From: Calothrix sp. MO_192.B10
GTDB lineage: Bacteria; Cyanobacteriota; Cyanobacteriia; Cyanobacteriales; Nostocaceae
Assembly (NCBI GenBank): GCA_030065055.1
Contig: JASJDS010000063.1
Location: 1 to 46,290, forward strand
Length of the DNA: 46,290 nt
Direction: 5' to 3'
Part shown: positions 27,798 through 36,871 of the stretch, in pieces
Layout of the letters: every line of letters begins with the position of its first letter
Numbering within the stretch: position 1 is the stretch's first letter
Notes under the pieces: model-generated
The model's database searches: none
Seen by the model: the letters and a program-made list of their open reading frames with translations, nothing else
What the model was told of the DNA's origin: nothing
Program-made: the position numbers and the translations under genes

Positions 27798-27889
27798 AAT
27801 CAGAAGGGCACGGCATCCAAAATCAGAAGGGCACGGCATCCAAAATCAGAAGGGCACGGCATCCAAAATCAGAAGGGCACGGCATCCAA
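27798..27889. repeat. Perfect 23-bp tandem repeat, four copies
   Basis: The unit starts AATCAGAAGGGCACGGCATC and repeats exactly four times with no spacers, so it is not a CRISPR array. Its GGGCACGGCA core is answered by TGCCGTGCCCCTAC at about 27922-27935 in inverted orientation, giving a MITE-like pair whose left arm was amplified. The same inverted pair, with one arm each, occurs at 38235-38295. Confidence 0.9.
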
Positions 27890-27975
27890 AATATTTACCC
27901 TTGTTGAGAATAATCTTACTGGTGCCGTGCCCCTACGAGATCATTTATTTTTGCCGTTCCCAGAAGGGATATTAA

Positions 27976-29445
27976 CTACAACTTAATGGTGACGGTTTTT
28001 ATTTCAGTGTAATGTTCTAAACCATATTCACCAAGTTCTCTACCCATACCAGATTGCTTGAAACCACCGAAAGGTGCAGCAGCATCAAACACATCAAAGC
28101 AGTTGACCCACACCGTACCAGCACGGACATTATTAGCGATGGTGTGTGCCTTGCTAATATCTTGAGTCCATACGGCCGCGGCTAGACCGTACATGGTATT
28201 ATTTGCCCGTTCAATGACTTCATTAATGTCTTTAAACTTGATGATACTCATCACCGGACCGAAGATTTCTTCTTGGGCAATTTTCATGTAGTCTTTAACA
28301 TCAGCAAATACCGTGGGTTGAATGAAAAAACCGCGATCGCCAAGACGATGACCACCACATAACATTCGTGCCCCTTCTCGCATTCCCGACTCGATATAGC
28401 CGATTACTTTATCAAACTGGTCTTTGTCTACTTGGGGCCCTTGTTCGGTATTGGAGTCAAAGGGATCGCCCACAACCCGGCGTTGGGCACGTTCTACACT
28501 CTTGGCTACGAAATCGTCATAGCATCTTTCTTCCACAAACAGCCGGGAACCCGCACAACAACACTGTCCTTGGTTAAAGAATAAAGCTTGGTGAGAACCT
28601 TCAATGGCTGCATCCAAATCAGCATCGGCAAACACAATGTTGGGACTCTTACCGCCTAGCTCTAAAGATACCCGCTTCAGGTTACTTTTAGCGGCTGCTT
28701 CCATAACCAAATGTCCAACTTCTGTGGAGCCGGTAAATGCCAGTTTATCAATATCCATGTGATTGGCGATCGCAGCTCCGGCGGTGGGGCCATATCCTGA
28801 GAGCAAATTCACCACACCCGGAGGAAAACCAGCTTCAATAATCAACTCACCCACCCGTAAGGCTGATAAGGGAGTTTGTTCGGCTGTTTTCATCACCACG
28901 GTATTACCAGTTGCTAAAGCTGGCCCTAGCTTCCAAGCCTGCATCAATAGGGGGAAGTTCCAGGGGATAATCTGCCCCACTACACCCACGGGTTCGTGAC
29001 GGGTATAGCAGAAATAAGGACCGTTGATGGGAATGGTCTTTCCTTGTACTTTATCTGCCCAGCCTGCATAATAACGATAACAAGCAATTACTAACCTCAA
29101 GTCACCGTAGGAATTTTGTAGTGGCTTGCCGTTATCTAAGGTTTCCAACTGCGCCAATTCGTCAATATTCTGCTCAATTAAATCCGCTAGCTTATACAGT
29201 AATTCACCCCGGCGAGTGGCTGACATTTGCCGCCATTCCCCACTGTTAAATGCCATGCGAGCTGCGATTACTGCCTTATCTACATCGGGAGCATCAGCTT
29301 CCGCAACGTCACAAATGACTTCCCCTGTAGAGGGGTTAATAGTTTCAAATCTACGACCACTGACACTGTTTACCCATTCATTGTTAATCAGCAGTTTGGT
29401 GGGACCAATTTTTACCTGTTGCTCTGGTCTTGCTGCCGTAACCAT
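27976..29445 (-). CDS. NAD(P)-dependent aldehyde dehydrogenase
   Basis: A 489-residue cytoplasmic class 1/2-type aldehyde dehydrogenase that oxidises aldehydes to carboxylates. The catalytic set is complete: Asn163 in PWNFP, the general base Glu262 in LELGGKSPN, and the nucleophile Cys296 in GQCCCAGSR. The NAD-binding FTGSTEVG lies at 238-245, and the C-terminus has [18 protein letters not shown], as in retinal/acetaldehyde-type enzymes. AGGAGG stands just before the ATG, so expression may be good. The substrate cannot be fixed from sequence; cyanobacterial relatives act on retinal, apocarotenals and fatty aldehydes. It is convergent with the hybrid kinase gene. Confidence 0.92.
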   Translation of the reverse strand: MVTAARPEQQVKIGPTKLLINNEWVNSVSGRRFETINPSTGEVICDVAEADAPDVDKAVIAARMAFNSGEWRQMSATRRGELLYKLADLIEQNIDELAQLETLDNGKPLQNSYGDLRLVIACYRYYAGWADKVQGKTIPINGPYFCYTRHEPVGVVGQIIPWNFPLLMQAWKLGPALATGNTVVMKTAEQTPLSALRVGELIIEAGFPPGVVNLLSGYGPTAGAAIANHMDIDKLAFTGSTEVGHLVMEAAAKSNLKRVSLELGGKSPNIVFADADLDAAIEGSHQALFFNQGQCCCAGSRLFVEERCYDDFVAKSVERAQRRVVGDPFDSNTEQGPQVDKDQFDKVIGYIESGMREGARMLCGGHRLGDRGFFIQPTVFADVKDYMKIAQEEIFGPVMSIIKFKDINEVIERANNTMYGLAAAVWTQDISKAHTIANNVRAGTVWVNCFDVFDAAAPFGGFKQSGMGRELGEYGLEHYTEIKTVTIKL

Positions 29446-29890
29446 CAGGTCCTCCTAAAGCTTTTTTCCAAAAATGCTTTCAATCTACCAATCCGGAAAT
29501 TAAGCAGCGATCGCCACATATTTTGAGCTTAACTTCCCTAATTTTGATTGGTCTAATTATTATGTTGTCTGATATACAGTCAAGATGAGTTTTTTTTAAT
29601 ATATTGTTATGTTTTACTTTACAAAATGTTTACAAAATATTTTTGATATCAAGGTGATACCGTTTCACAAAAATCCTGATACAAATACAGATGACGTAGA
29701 GACGTTGCATTGCAACGTCTCTACATGATTTATATGTATCATCGTTAACATGAATTGGTATGAATGCAGTTACCAGTTGTTTTCCCCTGATATTTGAATG
29801 TTGTTGTATTTGCAAGTTTGTGATGAGGTTGAAAGTTATTTGCGAAGAATTATCCACATGAATCATGATGTGTCATCAGGAATACGAACA
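29446..29890. other. Intergenic region with a perfect palindromic hairpin
   Basis: No supported gene. It includes the upstream region of the aldehyde dehydrogenase gene and the hairpin at 29696-29724. Confidence 0.6.
29696..29724. repeat. 29-bp hairpin with perfect 14-bp arms
   Basis: GTAGAGACGTTGCA (29696-29709) pairs exactly with 29711-29724 across one T. GATACAAATA before it and TATGTATC after it suggest an outer, weaker inverted repeat. The type (GTAGAGACGTTGCA) is dispersed in Nostocales genomes. Confidence 0.85.
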
Positions 29891-30067
29891 TTAGTCTTCA
29901 ACTACCCATTTAGCAACTAGGTATTCGCGATCGCCTTTATATTCTTTCACCCAAACCATCACCAGATGAGGTCGAGTATGGGTATTATCTTCAACTGGAG
30001 AACTATTTGACCATGTAATTAATTGTGACGGATACGCAACATCTCGCAAGCTGACTACAGATTTCAT
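29891..30067 (-). CDS. Small hypothetical protein of 58 residues
   Basis: This short frame is bounded by ATG 30067 and TAA 29891-29893, with GGGA about 12 bases upstream of the start. It reads MKSVVSLRDVAYPSQLITW at the start and VMVWVKEYKGDREYLVAKWV near the end. It carries a HIP1 site in frame, codes for a balanced beta-rich sequence with many aromatic residues, and has coding-like codon use, unlike the surrounding AT-rich spacer. It contains no motif I recognise. It may be a small Nostocales-specific protein. Confidence 0.55.
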   Translation of the reverse strand: MKSVVSLRDVAYPSQLITWSNSSPVEDNTHTRPHLVMVWVKEYKGDREYLVAKWVVED

Positions 30068-30402
30068 TGCATTCGATCCCTTTGTGTGTGTGTTATATGT
30101 AACCTCTACAGCTATTGAGATATTTACGCATTACTTCATAAAAATATATATTTTGTGAACAAGAAGCAGAGGGAATGCTTCTTCCCTCTTCCTTCTAGCT
30201 AGAAAATAGTTAATCAGCGCGGAGCTTGTAGGGGCGCATTGCGTGCGCCCTTGAGGAGTTGTCACAAAGCATTTTCATGCTTGGTTGTGGGATTTTCCCC
30301 TGGGGGACTAGCTTGAAAGAGGGTGTAGGGTGTAGAGGAAAGAACCCTTTTTCATACTTGGTGATGAAAAAATTTTTCATCGGGACTTCCTTCGTCCTTC
30401 GG
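30068..30402. other. Intergenic region with short repeats
   Basis: No supported gene. GTAGGGGCGCATTGCGTGCG at about 30229-30248 is related to GTAGGGGCGCAATGCCTGCG at about 9054-9073. A perfect hairpin GATGAAAAA/TTTTTCATC lies at 30363-30381, near the end of the peptidoglycan-binding gene, where it could act as a terminator. Confidence 0.6.
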
Positions 30403-30924
30403 TTAGCAGAAAATAGTATTAATTTTACTCAACTCAAACCAGGTGCGATTGCCTATAATTCCATCTACAGATAATCCCGTTTGTTTCTGTAATTCTTTGA
30501 CTGCGACTGCTGTCATTGAACCAAAATCACCATCAAGTTCCCCTTGGTAGTATCCACCAATAGCCAGCCTTGCTTGAACCTTTTCTACTAATTCACCCCT
30601 GCTACCAAACTTCAGAATTGGCATATCCACAGGGGCACCCTTGTAAAGTGATAACCAAGTGCGATCGCTTACAATACCATCTTCTACCAGGAAATTAATG
30701 CTTTGGTAGAGTATCACCGCTTGTTTCGTTTTTGGACCAAATATACCGTCAATTACTTCTTCCCCAGGAAATACACAAGCACCTTGTTCATTTAGGTAGA
30801 CGAAAACCCGATGGGGTAATAGCAATTTTTGTAGTTCTTTAACCGCTTCACCGCGAGAACCTTCTTGAAGTAAGGGTTTATTTAATTCAGATGTAGAGTT
30901 TGTAGTGTGAGTAGCAAATGTCAT
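30403..30924 (-). CDS. Peptidoglycan-binding protein with two PG_binding_1 domains
   Basis: A 173-residue protein made of two tandem peptidoglycan-binding domains. The first (about 18-95) contains LLQEGSRGEAVKELQKLLL and DGIFGPKTKQAVILYQ. The second (about 100-168) contains LKFGSRGELVEKVQARLA and DGDFGSMTAVAVKELQKQTG. The start at ATG 30924 is favoured by AGGAG upstream; an ATG eight codons earlier is less likely. There is no signal peptide and no catalytic domain. Similar solo proteins occur often in cyanobacteria. It may bind cell wall after non-classical export or act as an accessory of a hydrolase. No partner gene is adjacent. Confidence 0.85.
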   Translation of the reverse strand: MTFATHTTNSTSELNKPLLQEGSRGEAVKELQKLLLPHRVFVYLNEQGACVFPGEEVIDGIFGPKTKQAVILYQSINFLVEDGIVSDRTWLSLYKGAPVDMPILKFGSRGELVEKVQARLAIGGYYQGELDGDFGSMTAVAVKELQKQTGLSVDGIIGNRTWFELSKINTIFC

Positions 30925-31048
30925 CGTTTTGACTCCTAGATATTTCAACTCTGATTGTTAAATACTTTCAGAGTTAACTACAAAAATCCGTCAAAGCATT
31001 TCCGATGACAGTTGTTTTTCTGTCACATTACAAACACCTCCACAATAA

Positions 31049-31080
31049 TTAAGAATTATGAATTATGAATTATGAATTAA
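31049..31080. repeat. Heptamer repeat AATTATG
   Basis: Four adjacent copies of AATTATG/AATTAAG-type units run up to the menF stop region. Confidence 0.8.
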
Positions 31081-32492
31081 ATTAACGCTCTTAACAAAGC
31101 TTGTAGTTTTAATTGAATTTCTATCAATTCCTTGTCTGGATCTGAACCCGCCACAATACCAGCACCAGCATACAACCTGGCGCGATCGCCATTTATTAAT
31201 GCGGAACGAATACCAACAATAAATTCACAATTCCCCTCGGCATCTACCCATCCCAATGGTGCAGCATATAAACCTCGCTCAAAACTTTCGTAATGGCGGA
31301 TTTCTCTACAAGCGACATCGGGTAATGCTCCCGCTACTGCTGGTGTAGGATGCAATTGGGCAACTATTTTTAAGGGATGTACGTTAGCTGGGACAATAGA
31401 ACTAATGGGTGTCCATAAATGCTGAATATTAGATAACTGTCGCAAACGTGGTGGTAGTACTTGGGGTAATAGGCCTAATTGAGATAAACTTTGAGTAATA
31501 AAATCAATGACTAAATTATGTTCGCGCCTTTCTTTGTCGCTACTGAGTAAACTATCGGCATGAGCTGCATCTTCTGCGGGTGTTTGACCTCTAGGTGCAG
31601 AACCAGCTAGTGCATCTGTAATCAGTTGTTTTTGGGAAATACAAATCAATCTTTCTGGACTGGCTCCAATAAAGTTTTGACCTTTACCATTACTCGTGGA
31701 AAATATATAGCAATTTGGGTGTAATTGTCTCAGGGTATCTAATGACTTAAATAAATCAAATTCACCACTGGAAACTACATCTAATGCATTGGCTAAGACA
31801 ATTTTACTAATTTTGTTATTTTTTATTTGGTTTAATACTGATAATATCGAAATTTTAAATTCTTCCGACTCAATTACATATGTTTGCTGGATTTTTTTTT
31901 CTTGCTTTTGAAAAGTTGGATAAATATCTTTCAATGAATTTATTACCCTGACTTTTTCCCACAAAGAATCCAACCAACTGGCAATATCGGTTCCATCAGA
32001 AATAATTAAATTCGCTAGTAATATACATTGCTGTTTTTTTACAGTAACTTGCCAGCGTGGTAAAAATATAGTTGCTGGGGAAAAAGGATAATCAACTTGA
32101 TAATTATCATCAAAAAAACTAAATCCACAAAAAAAATAAGGTTCAGTAGATGATAAATCTTTATAAGAAAATTTGCTAATATTTTTAATAGACTTTTTGA
32201 TAAAATCTTCTGCTTGGTCAAATCGATGTTGACCATAATTTTCTTGTTTAATGACAGCATCAATAGCAACTATTGCTTCTCGATTAGCTGTATTCTCCCA
32301 ATAAAAATTGAGTTGATTAGTTCTTGATAGTCTTGTGAAGACAACCAGGGGATCTACTAAGTCAATTTCCAGGGAGATACTGGCAATTTTTCTACAATTG
32401 TTTTGTCCGCAATTCTGCTGAATAGATAATAGAAATTGGTATAGTTCTTTATTGTATACAAAAAAATCGGCAGCGCATGGTGAAACTGTCAT
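31077..32492 (-). CDS. menF: Isochorismate synthase
   Basis: Converts chorismate to isochorismate, the first committed step of phylloquinone synthesis. The chorismate-binding domain fills the C-terminal half, with ISKIVLANALDVV (about 223-235), FIGASPERLI, the active-site ALAGSAPRGQTPAED, LHPTPAVAGALPDV (substrate-binding), and the metal-binding end YAGAGIVAGSDPDKELIEI. The 471 residues agree with cyanobacterial MenF. The N-terminal 200 residues are less conserved and unusually AT rich. It is transcribed divergently from menA across a 313-base spacer, so one control region probably serves both arms of the pathway. MenD and MenH, the next steps, are not in the window. Confidence 0.93.
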   Translation of the reverse strand: MTVSPCAADFFVYNKELYQFLLSIQQNCGQNNCRKIASISLEIDLVDPLVVFTRLSRTNQLNFYWENTANREAIVAIDAVIKQENYGQHRFDQAEDFIKKSIKNISKFSYKDLSSTEPYFFCGFSFFDDNYQVDYPFSPATIFLPRWQVTVKKQQCILLANLIISDGTDIASWLDSLWEKVRVINSLKDIYPTFQKQEKKIQQTYVIESEEFKISILSVLNQIKNNKISKIVLANALDVVSSGEFDLFKSLDTLRQLHPNCYIFSTSNGKGQNFIGASPERLICISQKQLITDALAGSAPRGQTPAEDAAHADSLLSSDKERREHNLVIDFITQSLSQLGLLPQVLPPRLRQLSNIQHLWTPISSIVPANVHPLKIVAQLHPTPAVAGALPDVACREIRHYESFERGLYAAPLGWVDAEGNCEFIVGIRSALINGDRARLYAGAGIVAGSDPDKELIEIQLKLQALLRALI

Positions 32493-32805
32493 GGATCTGA
32501 AAATAGTTAATTTTCTTGAAGTTATCTTTCTAAACAGTGATAAATCATGGTCGTATTTTTACAGGTAACATAAATAGAGGCTTTTTTACCAGATAATAGA
32601 AGGGTGTGTTGGGGTAAAATTTTCCCAGCTCTGGAATAGACCTACTACCGCGATCCTGGTAGCTCAGGCAATGGGTTGTCACATACAGCTTACCTAATCA
32701 GAGTAAAATAGCAGTGTTTTGCCTGCTACTAAAATCGAATAGCTGCCAAGACGAGAAAATATTTTATTTAACTACGGGTTCTACTAATTTGAACAATTGC
32801 CACTG
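32493..32805. promoter_or_regulatory. Divergent menF/menA control region
   Basis: The 313-base spacer between the divergent menF and menA starts has no ORF and must hold promoters for both. AT-rich stretches occur near each start. No specific operator could be assigned. Confidence 0.5.
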
Positions 32806-33723
32806 ATGACTACAAAACAAATTTTACCTCCCAACAAAAAATTATGGTTGGCGGCTATCAAACCGCCAATGTATAGTGTTGCGATCATGCCTATATGGAT
32901 GGGAACGGCTGTGGCTTTTGCGGAAACGAAAATTTTTGATCGAGAAATTTTTGTTACTTTTGTAGTTGCTGCAATTTTAATTCTGGCTTGGGAAAACCTT
33001 AGTAATGACGTTTTTGATGCAGAGACGGGTATTGATAAAAATAAACACCATTCTCTAGTGAATTTAACTAATAATAAAAAATTAATATTTTGGCTGGGAA
33101 ATTTATTTTTAATCTTGGGTTTGCTAGAGATAACAGCGATCGCTACTTGGCAAAAAGACCTAACTGTGTTGGCAATTAGTATTAGTGGTTGTATTTTAGG
33201 CTACCTTTATCAAGGTCCTCCCTTTCGTTTAGGATACCAAGGTTTGGGGGAGATTCTCTGTTTTTTTGCCTTTGGTCCTTTGTTAGTTAGTGCTGCATAC
33301 TACAGTCAGGCACAAAGTTTCTCTGTGGCAAATTTCGCAGCTTCTGTCATAGTGGGTGTTGTCACCAGCCTAATTCTATTTTGCTCCCATTTTCACCAAG
33401 TTGAGGATGACTTAGCCGCAGGAAAGCGATCGCCAATTGTTCGTTTAGGCACTCACACAGGTGCTAGAGTTTTAGTTGGGATTACTGGTAGTATTTATGC
33501 CTGTAATGTTCTATTTGTGATTATGGGGATTTTCCCCGTCTGGACATTACTCAGTTTCTTGAGTTTACCCTTTGCCTGGAAATTATGTAGCCATGTACAA
33601 CAAAATCATGATCGGCCAGAAAAGGTGAGTAATTGTAAATTCATCGCTGTAGCGGTGCATTTTTGGTGTTGTTTGTTATTGGGTGTGGGTTTTGTACTGA
33701 CACAGGCGATAAATGGCTTATAG
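32806..33723 (+). CDS. menA: 1,4-dihydroxy-2-naphthoate phytyltransferase
   Basis: A UbiA-family membrane prenyltransferase that attaches the phytyl chain to 1,4-dihydroxy-2-naphthoate, giving demethylphylloquinone. The Mg-diphosphate binding motif NDVFDAETGIDKNKHH lies at about 66-81, and the second aspartate-rich loop reads HQVEDDLAAGKRSP at about 202-215. Eight to nine hydrophobic helices are visible. ATG at 32806 (MTTKQILPPN) is preferred to a TTG three codons earlier; this gives 305 residues, normal for the family. It overlaps menC by 11 bases, so the two are translationally coupled. It is the first gene of menA-menC-menE. Confidence 0.93.
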   Translation: MTTKQILPPNKKLWLAAIKPPMYSVAIMPIWMGTAVAFAETKIFDREIFVTFVVAAILILAWENLSNDVFDAETGIDKNKHHSLVNLTNNKKLIFWLGNLFLILGLLEITAIATWQKDLTVLAISISGCILGYLYQGPPFRLGYQGLGEILCFFAFGPLLVSAAYYSQAQSFSVANFAASVIVGVVTSLILFCSHFHQVEDDLAAGKRSPIVRLGTHTGARVLVGITGSIYACNVLFVIMGIFPVWTLLSFLSLPFAWKLCSHVQQNHDRPEKVSNCKFIAVAVHFWCCLLLGVGFVLTQAINGL

Positions 33724-34729
33724 TTTTGAGTATCGTCCCTATAGGCGGAAATTTGCCCGTCCCCTAATTACTAGTCATGGAATTTGGGATATCCGTGAAG
33801 GTATCATTATTCGTCTCAGGGATGGAATGGGTAGAGTCAGTTGGGGGGAAATTGCTCCCATTAGCTGGTTTGGTTCGGAAACCCTAGAACAAGCTTTAGA
33901 TTTTTGTCAGCAACTTCCCCAGTCAATCACAGATGAGGTAATTTTCTCTATCCCAGATACTTTACCAGCTTGTCAGTTTGGTTTTGAGTCAGCCTTGGGA
34001 GGAATGAGGGAAGGAGTGATGGAGGGAAGGAGTGATGGAGGGAAGGAGGGAAGGAACTTTCTGAGTATCTACACTCCCTTGTTCTCACTTTCCTACAGTG
34101 GTTTGCTCCCAGCAGGGGAAGCAGCACTGACAGCTTGGGAAAAGCTGTGGCAACAGGGATATCGCACCTTAAAATGGAAAATTGCCGTGGATGTCACTGC
34201 TCATGAGTTAGAAATTTTTCACAAGTTGATCCGAGTACTTCCAGATTCGGCAAAATTACGCTTAGATGCTAATGGGGGACTCAGTTATCAAGAAGCACAA
34301 ATATGGCTGGAAAATTGCGATCGCATCAATGGTAATATCCAATCATCCCCAACCATTGAATTTATCGAACAACCTTTACCAGTGGGTGAATTGCAGTTAA
34401 TGTTGACATTGAGTCGTAATTATCAAACTGCGATCGCTTTAGATGAGTCGGTAGCTACTTTAAACCAACTCGTAGACTGTTACGAAGGAGGATGGCGGGG
34501 TATTTTTATTATTAAGCCAGGAATAGCTGGTTCCCCTTCTGGTTTGCGTCAATTTTGCCAACAATATCAAATTGATGCTGTATTTTCGTCGGTGATGGAA
34601 ACTACAATTGGCAGACAAGCTGCTCTCCAACTCGCTACAGAATTAACCACTAAGCCCAGAGCAGTTGGTTTTGGTATCAACCATTGGTTTACTGAAAATG
34701 AAGCAACTTGGCTACAGCAGTTATGGTAA
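33713..34729 (+). CDS. menC: o-Succinylbenzoate synthase
   Basis: An enolase-superfamily enzyme that dehydrates SHCHC to o-succinylbenzoate. The catalytic KxK is Lys154/Lys156 (LKWKIAV). The metal ligands are Asp185 (LDANGG), Glu219 (FIEQPL) and Asp244 (ALDESV), and the second catalytic lysine is Lys268 (IIKPGI). All are intact. The odd part is at about residues 96-116, between FGFESAL and the SYSGLLPAG segment: a Gly/Glu/Arg-rich loop (REGVMEGRSDGGKEG) encoded by a tandem DNA repeat of GGGAAGGAGTGATGGA type. It keeps the frame and falls before the barrel domain, so the enzyme may still work. The gene overlaps menA and menE. Confidence 0.9.
   Translation: MAYSFEYRPYRRKFARPLITSHGIWDIREGIIIRLRDGMGRVSWGEIAPISWFGSETLEQALDFCQQLPQSITDEVIFSIPDTLPACQFGFESALGGMREGVMEGRSDGGKEGRNFLSIYTPLFSLSYSGLLPAGEAALTAWEKLWQQGYRTLKWKIAVDVTAHELEIFHKLIRVLPDSAKLRLDANGGLSYQEAQIWLENCDRINGNIQSSPTIEFIEQPLPVGELQLMLTLSRNYQTAIALDESVATLNQLVDCYEGGWRGIFIIKPGIAGSPSGLRQFCQQYQIDAVFSSVMETTIGRQAALQLATELTTKPRAVGFGINHWFTENEATWLQQLW
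34003..34056. repeat. Tandem repeat inside menC coding sequence
   Basis: GGAAGGAGTGATGGA/GGGAAGGAGGGAAGGA units, the reverse complement of the TCCTTCCCTCC tract beside purD and at 38.2-38.3 kb, lie in frame in menC. They encode a hydrophilic Gly/Glu-rich insert. Confidence 0.85.
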
Positions 34730-36117
34730 CACCTTTAGATCATCTAGAATATTTGAGCGATCGACATTGGTTAATTGGTATCAATCAACATCAATTACAG
34801 CAACTTGCAAGGGAATTATATTTAGAATTAACGCCCTATTTACAACAATCAAATCCCCCCAAAATTCTCTTAGCTGAACCAGAGCAATTACGTTTTTTAG
34901 CAGGTTTTATTGCTGCTTGTACAGCAAAATTTCCCATATTTATTGGTAATCCTCATTGGGGGAAACAGGAATGGCAACAAGTATTAGAATTAGTACAACC
35001 AGATATTATTTGGTCACCAGAGGGAGTAATTAAAGGGGAAGTAGAAAAATGTAACTATATCAATCAGCAAAACCAGAGACATATTGCCAAGGGAATTATG
35101 ATTCCCACTGGTGGTTCCTCAGGAAAAATTAAATTTGCCATCCATACATGGGATACTCTCATGGCATCTGTAAATGGATTTAGGCAATATTTTAATTTAC
35201 ACCAGGTTAATTCTTTTTGTGTATTACCCCTCTATCATGTGAGTGGTTTAATGCAGTTTATGCGTTCTTTTTCTACTGGTGGTAAACTAGCGATCGCTGA
35301 CTGGAAAAAATTGGAATTAAGTCAAATATATAATCTTGATATTACAGATTTTTGTTTATCTTTAGTGCCAACTCAATTACAAATACTTTTACAAAAAACA
35401 ACATTAATTAATTGGTTATCTCAATTTCATACAGTACTTTTAGGTGGTGCCCCAGCTTGGTATGAATTATTAGCAACAGCAAGATATCATCAAATTCGGT
35501 TAGCACCAACCTACGGCATGACAGAAACAGCCTCGCAAATTGCCACCTTGAAACCAGATGATTTTCTTCAAGGTAAAATCAATGCCGGTCAAATTCTTCC
35601 CCATGCTACTGTGACGATTTGTGATGATTTGGGAAACAAATTGTCACCCAATCAAATAGGTAATATTAATATTCAAGGTCAATCTTTATGCCTTGGTTAT
35701 TATCCTAATTTAATTAATAATGAAGGGTTAAAAATAGGCGATTTAGGCTTTTTTGACGACCAAGGATATCTTAATATTGTCGGTCGTAATAGCGATAAAA
35801 TTATTACAGGTGGTGAAAATGTCTATCCATTAGAAATAGAATCTGTAATTAGAGCCACAGGTTTAGTAAGGGATATTTGTGTAATTGGTATACCAGATAA
35901 ACATTGGGGACAGGCGGTTACGGCTATTTATGTATCGGGGAAAAACCTCAATGTTCCTGAGGAAATTATAGCCCTACTCCAAGACCAAATCAGTAAATAT
36001 AAGATACCTAAATACTGGGTTACAGTTGACAGGATTCCTAGAAACGAAAAAGGCAAAATCAACCGTCAAAGCCTACAAACAATAGCTCTTAATTCTCTCT
36101 CCACAGAAATACAATGA
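34723..36117 (+). CDS. menE: o-Succinylbenzoate--CoA ligase
   Basis: An ANL-superfamily acyl-CoA synthetase that activates o-succinylbenzoate with ATP and CoA to supply MenB. The adenylation P-loop is IMIPTGGSSGKIKFAIHTW (about 131-149). The A5 motif is APTYGMTETAS, and the A7/A8 motifs are LKIGDLGFFDDQGYLNIVGR and SDKIITGGENVYPLEIE. The catalytic lysine is in RNEKGKINRQSL near the end. ATG at 34723 is taken as start (7-base overlap with the menC stop); TTG 34708 is an alternative. The 464 residues are normal. The stop is followed directly by the end of the convergent thioesterase gene, without spacer. Confidence 0.92.
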   Translation: MVTPLDHLEYLSDRHWLIGINQHQLQQLARELYLELTPYLQQSNPPKILLAEPEQLRFLAGFIAACTAKFPIFIGNPHWGKQEWQQVLELVQPDIIWSPEGVIKGEVEKCNYINQQNQRHIAKGIMIPTGGSSGKIKFAIHTWDTLMASVNGFRQYFNLHQVNSFCVLPLYHVSGLMQFMRSFSTGGKLAIADWKKLELSQIYNLDITDFCLSLVPTQLQILLQKTTLINWLSQFHTVLLGGAPAWYELLATARYHQIRLAPTYGMTETASQIATLKPDDFLQGKINAGQILPHATVTICDDLGNKLSPNQIGNINIQGQSLCLGYYPNLINNEGLKIGDLGFFDDQGYLNIVGRNSDKIITGGENVYPLEIESVIRATGLVRDICVIGIPDKHWGQAVTAIYVSGKNLNVPEEIIALLQDQISKYKIPKYWVTVDRIPRNEKGKINRQSLQTIALNSLSTEIQ

Positions 36118-36564
36118 TTAAATAAACTCTCTTGACTTTCTTCTTTCTGTATTTTCCACATTTTTACGATTTGCATCTAACCAGTTAATCATTTGACTGG
36201 GTAATCGATTTTTTTTGCGAGTATTTGTATCAATACAAACGTGCCTAGTCACTGCCTTACTGACAATCATATCAGCAATGAGAATTTCATAATTAATCTC
36301 AAATTTATCAATGCCTAATTTTTGTGGTATTAAACTCACCAATAACTTATTACCACAAAACATAGGTCGGAAAAAATCGATACTAGAATGTACAATTGGG
36401 AATGCCAAAGATGAATTACCAAAAAAGTCTTGTAAATTAATTCCTGATATCTCTAAAGACTCTTCATAGGCTTCATGGCAAATTGCTAAAGCATTAGCAA
36501 AATAAACTACTCCAGCAGCATCCGTATCTCTAAATCTTACAGTGCGGTGATAAATAAAAGACAT
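36118..36564 (-). CDS. menI: Hotdog-fold thioesterase, probable 1,4-dihydroxy-2-naphthoyl-CoA hydrolase
   Basis: A 148-residue 4-hydroxybenzoyl-CoA-thioesterase-type protein. The catalytic aspartate lies in [17 protein letters not shown] (about 9-25), followed by CHEAYEESL, the helix that carries the second acidic residue. Cyanobacterial proteins of this type (Synechocystis Slr0204) hydrolyse DHNA-CoA in phylloquinone synthesis, and the position head-on to menE, with stop codons touching, supports that role. The start is ATG 36564 (MSFIYHRTV); 50 further upstream codons are open but unrelated to the family. The C-terminus ([14 protein letters not shown]) is somewhat extended. The convergent, gapless layout means menE and menI transcripts must overlap. 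Confidence 0.82.
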   Translation of the reverse strand: MSFIYHRTVRFRDTDAAGVVYFANALAICHEAYEESLEISGINLQDFFGNSSLAFPIVHSSIDFFRPMFCGNKLLVSLIPQKLGIDKFEINYEILIADMIVSKAVTRHVCIDTNTRKKNRLPSQMINWLDANRKNVENTERRKSREFI

Positions 36565-36871
36565 GGGCAATAAATTGAATATTCCAACTAAACATAAGAG
36601 TAGTACTGCTGAGCAGAAGTCAAAAGTCACGCATTCAAAAGTCAAAAGTACAGTATTTTCTAGCTTTGACCTTTTATCAATGTTCTGTTCATTTCCGCCG
36701 AACGGTGTGAGCAATCCTCGACTTCTATCCTAGGAATCGCTACGATGTGCGGATATTGATTCAGTGGAGGTGGAAAAATTTTTTCCGGAAACTGATAACT
36801 GATAACTGTTAGCGTAGCTCCTCCGGAGGAGGCTAACTGATAACTGAAATGACCTACCCTCAGAATTAATG
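36565..36871. other. Intergenic region with a modular palindromic repeat
   Basis: No supported gene. Three GATAACT-type units surround GTTAGCGTAGC...GAGGCTAAC at 36808-36837, a close relative of the repeat at 40787-40818. Confidence 0.6.
36808..36837. repeat. Palindromic small repeat (GTTAGCGTAGC type)
   Basis: GTTAGC at the left and GCTAAC at the right frame the palindrome CTCCTCCGGAGGAG. The following TGATAACTGAAATGAC is shared with the copy at 40787-40834. Confidence 0.8.

Noticed and set aside
27798-27889. Four exact 23-bp repeats as a CRISPR array
   Set aside because: The units are directly joined without spacers and no cas gene is present.
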